Shown here one piece after another: positions 1-5,164 of a DNA stretch of 7,116 nt. This stretch comes from an uncultured Eubacteriales bacterium (lineage in GTDB: Bacteria > Bacillota_A > Clostridia > Lachnospirales > Lachnospiraceae). The notes beneath the pieces were generated by a model. It did not search any database. It was not told where the DNA came from and worked only from the letters and a program-made list of their open reading frames with translations. The first letter of the stretch is position 1, and every line of letters begins with the position of its first letter. Both the position numbers and the translations under genes were made by a program. The stretch lies in contig ONVT01000210.1 of NCBI GenBank assembly GCA_900321365.1, forward strand, positions 1 through 7,116. The letters run 5' to 3'.

Positions 1-1
1 A

Positions 2-67
2 GCGGGCTATGTAAGGTTTTTTTGCCTGGTACACCCGGAGGAAAAGACAAGCAGGATGTATAAGTAA
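2..67 (+). CDS. Possible 3' tail of an upstream gene (partial, very uncertain)
   Basis: The window opens in a reading frame that stays open for about 21 codons and ends in TAA at 65-67. The tail would read roughly AGYVRFFCLVHPEEK followed by TSRMYK. About 13 of the 21 codons end in G or C, similar in style to the genes downstream, which is why this frame is preferred. A second frame (from base 1) is also open and ends in TAA at 61-63, but its codon use is poorer. An open stretch this short is common by chance, so neither can be called with confidence. No family is recognisable. A run of seven T at 17-23 lies inside it and has no GC-rich stem before it, so it is not a visible terminator. Confidence 0.2.
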   Translation, partial: AGYVRFFCLVHPEEKTSRMYK

Positions 68-151
68 TTTATGTACAGGTCCTTAGCCTGGCGGGAGCGG
101 GTTGCGGTGTCTCGCGGAGGCGGTTCCTCAGCCGAGGGGATGGCGGCTGTG

Positions 152-164
152 ACTTGTGACAAGT
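152..164. promoter_or_regulatory. 13-bp perfect palindrome, possible operator or REP-like element
   Basis: ACTTGTGACAAGT is a perfect inverted repeat of six bases around a central G. It ends about 34 bp before the -35 box of the deoD promoter, a plausible place for an activator or an upstream operator. The overlapping string TGTGACTTGT (148-157) recurs at 6259-6268 inside a long inverted repeat on the other side of the locus. It may therefore belong to a repeat family rather than be a regulator site. No regulator gene is present in the window to assign to it. Confidence 0.35.
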
Positions 165-198
165 TGGTAAAATGATTCTTCATTTTCGCGATCTATTA

Positions 199-227
199 TG
201 GAAAATGCCCAGACGTAGTGCTATAAT
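199..227 (+). promoter_or_regulatory. Sigma-70/SigA-type promoter of deoD (extended -10)
   Basis: A perfect TATAAT lies at 222-227, preceded by TG one base upstream (219-220), giving an extended -10 element. Exactly 17 bp before it is TGGAAA (199-204), which matches four of six positions of the TTGACA -35 consensus. Transcription would start near 234, giving a leader of about 138 nt before the deoD ATG. This is the best promoter match in the window and probably drives deoD and, by read-through, the binding-protein gene. Confidence 0.7.
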
Positions 228-246
228 GTTTCCATGTTCAAACATA

Positions 247-300
247 GGCGGACATTCCGCGTGGACAGGAAGCGGAGTACCCCGGCGCTCCCTGGCGGAA
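247..300 (+). promoter_or_regulatory. deoD leader with one TCCGC and three GCGGA boxes
   Basis: The leader contains GCGGA at 248-252, 272-276 and 295-299, and a single TCCGC at 256-260 that can pair with any of them. The pairing with the first gives a tight hairpin with a 3-nt loop. The pairing with the last extends to six bases (255-260 with 295-300). The pairings are mutually exclusive, so the leader could switch between folds. No known riboswitch consensus was recognised. Regulation is inference. Confidence 0.3.
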
Positions 301-370
301 GATAAGGTAAGGAAGCAAAGGAAACGCAGGGAAGCGAAGGGAACACAAGGAAGAGAAAGGAAGAAAATGA
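299..370 (+). repeat. Purine-rich degenerate AAGGAA repeat in the deoD leader
   Basis: This stretch is almost all A and G (52 purines out of 60 in 301-360). It is built from loosely repeated 9-10 nt units of the type AGGAAGCAA, AGGAAACGC, AGGGAAGCG and AGGGAACAC. The last unit supplies the ribosome binding site of deoD (AAGGAAG, 357-363). It should be largely unstructured in RNA and offers several Shine-Dalgarno-like sites in series. It may act as a ribosome standby site, or may simply be low-complexity drift. Confidence 0.5.
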
Positions 371-371
371 T

Positions 372-1079
372 ATGGCAACTCCTCATAACACTGCGGAAAA
401 GGGACAGATAGCGAAGTCGGTCCTTCTGCCGGGTGATCCGCTCAGGGCAAAGTTCATCTCGGAGAACTTCCTGAAAGATCCGGTACAGTTTAACAGTGTC
501 CGCGGCATTTTCGGTTATACGGGGACATACAACGGGAAGCCGGTATCGGTTATGGCGACCGGCATGGGCTGCCCGTCCATCGGTATCTATACATATGAGC
601 TGATTCATTTCTATGATGTGGAGAACCTGATCCGGATCGGTTCCTGCGGAGCCCTTCAGCCGGATCTGAAGCTGGGCGACATCGTCATGGCCCAGGGTTC
701 CTGCACGGACTCGAATTATGCCGCCCAGTTCAATCTTCCGGGACAGTTCTGCGCCACGGCAGATTTCGGGCTGCTTGTAAAGGCGGTGGAATCGGCGAAG
801 AACCACGGATACCGCTACCAGGTCGGAATCGTCAACTGCACGGATGTGTTCTACCGGGAGGGTGATCCCTGGAGGCAGTGGGCGAAGATGGGTGTTCTTG
901 CCAGCGAGATGGAGAGCTTTGCGCTTTACTGCAACGCTGCGGCAGGAAAGGCGAAGGCCCTGGCGATGTTCACAGTCTCCGATTCCCTGGTGACCGGGGA
1001 GGAGATGTCTGCCCTTGACAGACAGAACAGCTTTACCAACATGATGACGGTCGCGCTTGAGACGGCGTGCGGCGCATAA
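372..1079 (+). CDS. deoD: Purine nucleoside phosphorylase, DeoD (hexameric) type
   Basis: A cytoplasmic enzyme that splits purine (deoxy)ribonucleosides with phosphate into the free base and (deoxy)ribose-1-phosphate. The 235 residues are normal for the family. The N-terminus MATPH supplies the ribose-contacting His5. Phosphate-site residues follow in order: GDPLRAK with Gly21 and Arg25, Arg44 in VRG, and Arg88 with Ser91 in RIGSCGA. EMES at 179-182 carries the ribose-binding Met180/Glu181 pair. The catalytic acid Asp204 (VSD) and Arg217 (DRQ) are present. The ATG at 372 is preceded by AAGGAAG at 357-363, and the MATPH start matches E. coli DeoD. Against the E. coli and B. subtilis enzymes as I recall them, Thr157, Ser178 and Ser205 replace Ala, Val and His near the base pocket, and the 161-177 loop is one residue shorter. 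It is first in the locus and lies directly upstream of a nucleoside transporter. The family call is very secure; base preference is not. Confidence 0.96.
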   Translation: MATPHNTAEKGQIAKSVLLPGDPLRAKFISENFLKDPVQFNSVRGIFGYTGTYNGKPVSVMATGMGCPSIGIYTYELIHFYDVENLIRIGSCGALQPDLKLGDIVMAQGSCTDSNYAAQFNLPGQFCATADFGLLVKAVESAKNHGYRYQVGIVNCTDVFYREGDPWRQWAKMGVLASEMESFALYCNAAAGKAKALAMFTVSDSLVTGEEMSALDRQNSFTNMMTVALETACGA

Positions 1080-1104
1080 GACATTATTATGAGCAATACA
1101 GGAG

Positions 1105-1189
1105 GGCTTCCGGCATTTTGCGGCGCCCGACTGAGCTGATATGCCGCAGTTGTTCGGATTTTCCGGGACGGTGAATGGCTGCGGAAGTT
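1105..1189 (+). promoter_or_regulatory. Possible structured leader (three-way junction) before the binding-protein gene
   Basis: In the 162-nt spacer after deoD, CTTCCG at 1107-1112 pairs with CGGAAG at 1182-1187, and two G-U pairs extend it outward. This encloses two hairpins: TGCGGC (1119-1124) with GCCGCA (1143-1148), and CGGA (1155-1158) with TCCG (1162-1165). That gives a closing stem with two arms, the general plan of many ligand-binding RNAs. It does not match the purine riboswitch core or any other class I know. Stems of six bases arise readily in GC-rich DNA, so this is tentative. Confidence 0.25.
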
Positions 1190-1202
1190 ACACCAATGCA
1201 GG

Positions 1203-1236
1203 AAAACTGCAAACATTTCAACAGTTTTAAGGAGGT
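1203..1236 (+). promoter_or_regulatory. Hairpin abutting a strong Shine-Dalgarno site
   Basis: AAAACTG at 1203-1209 pairs perfectly with CAGTTTT at 1222-1228. The stem ends exactly where the near-perfect ribosome binding site AAGGAGGT (1229-1236) begins, five bases before the ATG at 1242. The site itself is not sequestered in this fold, so high translation is expected. The hairpin may shield the mRNA 5' of the ribosome. An in-frame TAG at 1236-1238 rules out any upstream extension of the downstream protein. Confidence 0.5.
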
Positions 1237-1241
1237 AGATT

Positions 1242-2309
1242 ATGAGAAAATTAACGACCCTGCTTGCGGCAACCATGACTGCGGCAATTGCACTTTCCGC
1301 CGGTATGGCGGTGATGGCTGATGAGCCGGACTTTACAGGAGAAGGCTCGATCGCGTATGTCTGTACCGGGCTGGGCGACATGTCCTTCAATGACTCCGGT
1401 GAAGCCGGAATGGAAATTCTCCGCGCGGCAGGGTATGACGTCAAGACCGTCGAGACCGGCGATGACGCGTCCAAGTACCTTGACACGATGTATGATCTGC
1501 TGGATACCGGTTACGACTATGTGATCGCCAGTTCCACCTATCAGGAGCAGATCGAGACAGTCTGCAGTGAGTTCCCGGATACGATGTTTGTCCTGTTCGA
1601 CATCAACTCCGATTCGGAAGTTGCCGGAGACAACATTCTGTACATCTACTTCAAGCAGAATGAGTCCTCCTATCTGGGCGGCATCGTCGCTGCCGGCCTT
1701 TCCCAGGAAGGCGCGATCGGCGCGATCGGCGGCGTCGAGAACCCGGTCATCAAGGACTTCATCACCGGCTATGTGGATGGCGCTGTATCCTACAACCCGG
1801 ACGTCAAGGTCAGCACCGGCTGGGTCGGCGACTGGAGCAACACCGCGAAGATGAAGGAGATCTGCAACACCCAGAACGCCAGCGCGGGCGTGGATGTATT
1901 CTTCCCGATCGCCGGCGGCGCGGGAACAGGCGCATTTGAGGCGGCGACCGAGATCGACGGAGCATGGGCACTCGGTGTTGACTCTGACCAGTACGCGTCC
2001 TTCATCGACAGCAACGAAGAGTTTGCGAAGGTGATCCCGACCTCCGTCACGAAGGAAGTCGGCAACACGATGGTCTCCCTGTTCAGCGATCCGTCCGCCA
2101 TCGAGTGGGGCACCCTGAAGGCGATGGGCGTTGCTGAAAACGCGGTCGGCCTTGCCGAGAACGAGTACTATGAAGAGGTTGTTCCGGAGGAGGTCCGCGA
2201 GGCTGTCGAGACTGCCAAGGAAGGGATCAAGGACGGCTCCATCGTCGTGAAGTCCTACTTCGACGGAACAGAAGATGATTATACCGCTCTGCTTGATACT
2301 GTAAGCTGA
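1242..2309 (+). CDS. bmpA: BMP-family nucleoside-binding protein of an ABC transporter (PnrA/BmpA-like)
   Basis: Extracytoplasmic substrate-binding protein of 355 residues that presents nucleosides to the NupABC-type importer encoded downstream. Residues 1-26 form a signal peptide: MRK, a hydrophobic Ala/Leu/Met-rich core, and a VMA signal-peptidase-I site before Asp27. Family motifs include GLGDMSFND (43-51), the BMP N-terminal signature; YLGGIVA (144-150); a GWVGDWSN block near 193-200; an AGGAGTG block near 224-230; and GVDSDQ (245-250), whose aspartates contact the nucleoside ribose in characterised members. Unusually, there is no lipobox cysteine: the only Cys residues are 41, 108 and 208, whereas Gram-positive members are normally lipoproteins. 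The start is fixed by AAGGAGGT and an in-frame stop just upstream. Neighbours are deoD before it and, after a terminator, the ATPase and permeases. The symbol follows the Lactococcus bmpA-nupABC naming by family and order. Exact ligand range is unproven. Confidence 0.93.
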   Translation: MRKLTTLLAATMTAAIALSAGMAVMADEPDFTGEGSIAYVCTGLGDMSFNDSGEAGMEILRAAGYDVKTVETGDDASKYLDTMYDLLDTGYDYVIASSTYQEQIETVCSEFPDTMFVLFDINSDSEVAGDNILYIYFKQNESSYLGGIVAAGLSQEGAIGAIGGVENPVIKDFITGYVDGAVSYNPDVKVSTGWVGDWSNTAKMKEICNTQNASAGVDVFFPIAGGAGTGAFEAATEIDGAWALGVDSDQYASFIDSNEEFAKVIPTSVTKEVGNTMVSLFSDPSAIEWGTLKAMGVAENAVGLAENEYYEEVVPEEVREAVETAKEGIKDGSIVVKSYFDGTEDDYTALLDTVS

Positions 2310-2324
2310 TCCGGTTGGGATCAG
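2306..2324 (+). repeat. Stop-codon hairpin; first copy of a 12-bp direct repeat
   Basis: CTGATCC (2306-2312) pairs perfectly with GGATCAG (2318-2324) around a 5-base loop, so the bmpA stop codon TGA (2307-2309) sits in the stem. The sequence CTGATCCGGTTG (2306-2317) is repeated exactly at 2416-2427. In the second copy the downstream half of the hairpin is not kept. The two copies bracket the terminator at 2358-2395. Confidence 0.5.
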
Positions 2325-2357
2325 GAAGCACTTATACAGTGATCTGCAGATAACGAC

Positions 2358-2395
2358 AGGAACCCTGCAGCCTCCAAGGCGCAGGGTTCTTTTCC
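2358..2395 (+). terminator. Intrinsic terminator/attenuator between binding-protein and ATPase genes
   Basis: GAACCCTGC (2360-2368) pairs perfectly with GCAGGGTTC (2381-2389). An inner GCC/GGC stem (2370-2372 with 2378-2380) closes a TCCAA loop, and TCTTTTCC follows on the 3' side. The U tract is short, so termination is probably partial. A leaky terminator at this place is a common way to make much more binding protein than ATPase and permease from a single promoter, and no good promoter is visible between here and the ATPase gene. Confidence 0.75.
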
Positions 2396-2415
2396 AGAGA
2401 AACGGAAAAGGGTAA

Positions 2416-2427
2416 CTGATCCGGTTG
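2416..2427 (+). repeat. Second copy of the CTGATCCGGTTG direct repeat
   Basis: Exact 12-bp copy of 2306-2317, 110 bp downstream; GTAA also precedes both copies with a one-base difference in spacing. It lies in the untranslated leader of the ATPase gene, just after the terminator. Confidence 0.5.
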
Positions 2428-2447
2428 CAGATCGCAGACCGGCAGAT

Positions 2448-2513
2448 GCTTAGGCACTGTAAGAATCATTCCTTCCGTAATATGCGCAGGATATTGATTA
2501 TCGGTGCCTTAGC
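2448..2513 (+). other. Long-range inverted repeat in the ATPase-gene leader
   Basis: GCTTAGGCAC (2448-2457) can pair with GTGCCTTAGC (2504-2513) with one mismatch, and a G-U and a G-C pair extend the stem inward (to 2459 and 2502). It encloses 42 nt and ends about 20 bases before the nupA ATG, without covering the likely ribosome binding site (GAGGGAAGG, 2522-2530). It could stabilise the 3' part of the message after processing or partial termination. This is a structural prediction by eye only. Confidence 0.3.
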
Positions 2514-2534
2514 CGGATTCAGAGGGAAGGGCGT

Positions 2535-4079
2535 ATGGAAGCATTAAAAATGGAGCATATCACGAAGATCTATCCGAATGGCTTCGTGGCGAATAAAGAT
2601 ATCTCCTTTACCGTCCAGCAGGGTGAGATCCATGCTCTTGTCGGAGAAAACGGAGCGGGCAAGACAACCCTGATGAAGGTGTTGTTTGGGATGGAACAGC
2701 CGCAGGAAGGCAGTATCTATGTCAATGAAAAGAAGGTACATATCAAGTCTCCGCTGGAGGCGATCAGCCTCGGGGTCGGTATGGTGCACCAGCATTTTAT
2801 GCTGCTTCCGTCCATGACCGTGGCAGAGAATGTGACGCTGGGCATGGAGCCGAAGAAGAGCGGACTTGTCGATGTAAACAAAGCGATTCAGATGACTCAG
2901 CAGATGTCGGACAAGTACCAGTTCGGTCTGGACGCGACTGCCAGGGTTGCCGAACTGTCCGTCGGCCTGATGCAGAAGGTTGAGATTCTCAAGGCACTGA
3001 TCCGCGGCGCGAAGGTCCTGATCCTGGATGAACCGACAGCGGTTCTGACGCCCCAGGAAACCAGGGAGCTGTTCGAGCAGCTCAAGCTCCTGAGAGAGAA
3101 TGGGCACTCGCTGATCTTCATTTCACACAAGCTGGAAGAGGTCATGGAGCTGTGCAACAACGTTACGGTTCTGCGACACGGGTACTGCAACGGCACGCAT
3201 CCGATCGAAGAGCTGGACGCGGCGAAGATCTCCCGCCTCATGGTGGGACGTGATGTTGTCCTGAAGATCGACAAGGAAGACCCGAAGCCGGGCAAGCCGA
3301 TCCTTGAGGTAGATGACCTGGTATGCGTGAACAGCGAAGGCAAGCACGCGGTGGATCATGTCTCCTTTACGATCCGCGAGGGCGAAGTGGTCGGAATCGC
3401 GGGCGTGGAAGGAAACGGCCAGAGCTTCCTGTCGGATGCGATCAGCGGTATGATCGGGTATGACTCGGGCAGCGTGAAGCTGAACGGACAGGATGTGAGC
3501 GGAATGAAGATCAAGGAGATCCGCCAGGCCGGCATGAGCGTGATTCCGGAAGACCGCATGACCGTCGGCTGTGTAAAGGGCCTTTCTGTGCGCAGCAACG
3601 CGATCGCGGACCGGTTCGACAAGAAAGAGAATATGACAGGGATCTTCGTGAGCGCGGGGAAGCAGAAGAAAATCACCGAAGAGATGATCAAAGAGTTCGA
3701 GATCTCCTGCGACAGCCAGGATGAGTCGATCCGCTTCCTCTCCGGAGGAAACATCCAGAAGGTGGTGGTTGCCCGCGAGTTTACGAGCGGCTCGAATTTC
3801 GTGATCGCGAATCAGCCCACGAGAGGCGTGGATGTCGGTACCGCGGAGATGATCCGCAAGTTTCTGGTCCGGATGACCCGCGAGAAGGGGATCGGCTCTC
3901 TTCTGATTTCCGCTGACCTGAACGAGGTCCTTGAAGTCAGTGACCGCCTGTTTGTCATGAGGCAGGGGAAGATTGTGGCGGCGTTCCCAAAGGCGAACGT
4001 GGTCGATGTGGATGTGCTCGGTGAGTACATGCTGGGCATCAGGACCATGACAGCCGAAGAAATGGAGGGCCTGTTATGA
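2535..4079 (+). CDS. nupA: Nucleoside ABC transporter ATP-binding protein, two NBDs
   Basis: Cytoplasmic energising subunit of 514 residues with two ATPase domains in one chain, as in the sugar/nucleoside (BMP-linked) importers. NBD1 is complete: Walker A GENGAGKT (37-44), Q-loop Gln86, signature LSVGL (141-145), Walker B LILDEPT with catalytic Glu166, and switch His198. NBD2 is degenerate: the Walker A place reads GVEGNGQSF (290-298) without Lys-Ser/Thr, the signature LSGGN (402-406) is intact, the Walker B region reads IANQPTRG (424-431), and SAD (459-461) stands at the H-loop. This asymmetry is usual for the family and is not damage. The protein should contact both downstream permeases through their cytoplasmic loops. 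The ATG at 2535 follows GAGGGAAGG; Met6 is an alternative start. The stop overlaps the next ATG by four bases (ATGA), implying translational coupling. Confidence 0.95.
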   Translation: MEALKMEHITKIYPNGFVANKDISFTVQQGEIHALVGENGAGKTTLMKVLFGMEQPQEGSIYVNEKKVHIKSPLEAISLGVGMVHQHFMLLPSMTVAENVTLGMEPKKSGLVDVNKAIQMTQQMSDKYQFGLDATARVAELSVGLMQKVEILKALIRGAKVLILDEPTAVLTPQETRELFEQLKLLRENGHSLIFISHKLEEVMELCNNVTVLRHGYCNGTHPIEELDAAKISRLMVGRDVVLKIDKEDPKPGKPILEVDDLVCVNSEGKHAVDHVSFTIREGEVVGIAGVEGNGQSFLSDAISGMIGYDSGSVKLNGQDVSGMKIKEIRQAGMSVIPEDRMTVGCVKGLSVRSNAIADRFDKKENMTGIFVSAGKQKKITEEMIKEFEISCDSQDESIRFLSGGNIQKVVVAREFTSGSNFVIANQPTRGVDVGTAEMIRKFLVRMTREKGIGSLLISADLNEVLEVSDRLFVMRQGKIVAAFPKANVVDVDVLGEYMLGIRTMTAEEMEGLL

Positions 4080-5164
4080 ATAACGCAAAAAAGATCGAAA
4101 CATGGTTTGACCTGTTCCGGATTGTGGTCGCGGTCCTGGTCGCCTATGTGATTGCGCTGATCATACTGGCGATTATATCGGATGATCCGCTTTACGTGAT
4201 CAGTCAGTTCATCACAGGACCGTTCTCTTCTTTCCGGAGATTCGGAAACATCCTGACGGTCATGATCCCGATCATGTTCACCGGCGTGTGTATGTGCTTT
4301 GTCTACGCGATCAACAAGTTCAACCTGGTCGGTGAAGGCGCTGTGAACCTGGGCGGATGCCTGTCCGCCTGCGTGGCGATCGCCCTGTCGGACAAAGTGC
4401 CGGCATGGGTGCTTCTGATCATCGTCCTGGTAGTCGGAGCGCTTGCGGGAATGGTCTGTTCGCTGATCCCGGCGCTGTGTGACCAGCTGTTCCACGCAGA
4501 TGTGTGCGTTGTCTCCCTGATGATGAACTACATCCTGCTGTATCTGACCAGCTATATCCTGAAATACAAGATCAAGGATCCGGGATCCTCCATTACGGCG
4601 TCCTACAAGTGGGCTGCCGGTCTGAAGCTGTCGAACATGATTCCCGGGACCTCGGTGCACTTCGGATTCCTGATCGCGATTGTGTGCGTGATTTTCGCGG
4701 CTATCCTGTTCTACAAGATGCCATTTGGCTTCAGGATGCGTGTGGTCGGCCTGAACCCCACCTTCGCGAAGTACATCGGAATGCCGGTCATGGCTACGAT
4801 CATCCTGGCGCAGGTGATCGGCGGCGCGTTCGCCGGACTCGGCGGAACGGTACAGGTAATCGGCATGTTCCAGAGCTATCAGTGGACATCCCTGACCGGA
4901 TACGGATTTGACGGACTGATGATAGCGGTTCTCGCGAGAAAGAATCCGGCGTTTGTCCCGCTGTCCGCGTTCCTGATTGCCTATATCCGGACCGGCGCGG
5001 ACATTGTTTCCAGAACAACGGACATCCCGCCGGAATTCGTATCGATTATCCAGGGTATCATTATCGTCCTGGTCGCGGCTGAGATGTTCCTGAGTAAATT
5101 CAAGAGCAGACTGATCTTCAATTCCGCGAAGAAGGCTCTTGCGCAGAAGGAGGGGAAGACATGA
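4076..5164 (+). CDS. nupB: Nucleoside ABC transporter permease 1 (BPD_transp_2 family)
   Basis: Integral membrane subunit of 362 residues that forms half of the nucleoside channel. Hydrophobic segments visible by eye lie near 16-36, 60-78, 90-104, 111-134, 143-161, 195-213, 236-260, 280-304 and 323-339. The family block FNLVGEGAVNLGG (82-94) corresponds to the FNIG-EG region of related permeases. The cytoplasmic coupling segment around 217-235 contains the typical VVGLNP (223-228) and YIGM (233-236) elements that dock onto the ATPase. The N-terminus is charged and non-cleaved; the C-terminal tail is lysine-rich. The ATG overlaps the nupA stop (ATGA), with GGAGGG at 4064-4069 six bases upstream. 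A further ATGA overlap links it to the second permease. A long antisense open frame across this gene is a composition shadow. Confidence 0.94.
   Translation: MNNAKKIETWFDLFRIVVAVLVAYVIALIILAIISDDPLYVISQFITGPFSSFRRFGNILTVMIPIMFTGVCMCFVYAINKFNLVGEGAVNLGGCLSACVAIALSDKVPAWVLLIIVLVVGALAGMVCSLIPALCDQLFHADVCVVSLMMNYILLYLTSYILKYKIKDPGSSITASYKWAAGLKLSNMIPGTSVHFGFLIAIVCVIFAAILFYKMPFGFRMRVVGLNPTFAKYIGMPVMATIILAQVIGGAFAGLGGTVQVIGMFQSYQWTSLTGYGFDGLMIAVLARKNPAFVPLSAFLIAYIRTGADIVSRTTDIPPEFVSIIQGIIIVLVAAEMFLSKFKSRLIFNSAKKALAQKEGKT

Larger units (their letters stand above)
68..371 (+). other. Non-coding region upstream of deoD
   Basis: No convincing gene is seen here on either strand. It contains small GC-rich hairpins: CAGCCG at 129-134 pairs with CGGCTG at 144-149, and CCTC at 126-129 can pair with GAGG at 134-137. 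It also holds a perfect palindrome at 152-164, the deoD promoter at 199-227 and the deoD leader. No intrinsic terminator with a U tract is visible for any gene to the left. Confidence 0.6.

Noticed and set aside
172..411. 79-residue + strand open frame running into deoD in another frame
   Set aside because: It starts upstream of the strong deoD promoter, is very rich in Arg/Lys from the purine tract, and has no good ribosome binding site.
180..806. 208-residue open frame on the minus strand over deoD and its leader
   Set aside because: It is mostly the complement of deoD, whose product is unmistakable, and of the purine tract; no family features or ribosome site support it.
1080..1241. Purine riboswitch before the binding-protein gene
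   Set aside because: The three-arm layout suggested it, but the conserved junction sequences and the loop-loop kissing sequences of the purine class are not present.
926..1486. Minus-strand open frame spanning the deoD-bmpA spacer
   Set aside because: It overlaps two well-supported genes at both ends and is low-complexity; no start signal was seen.
2342..2351. Palindrome ATCTGCAGAT as an operator
   Set aside because: A 10-bp palindrome in an intergenic region already rich in hairpins, with no second copy and no nearby promoter.
2396..2534. A separate promoter for nupABC
   Set aside because: TAATAT at 2478-2483 could be a -10, but no acceptable -35 lies 16-18 bp upstream; other candidates are weaker.
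2535..4079. Loss of Walker A lysine and Walker B acid in NBD2 as a sign of a decaying gene
   Set aside because: A degenerate second nucleotide-binding domain is typical of the two-domain ATPases in this sugar/nucleoside importer family, and the reading frame and first domain are intact.
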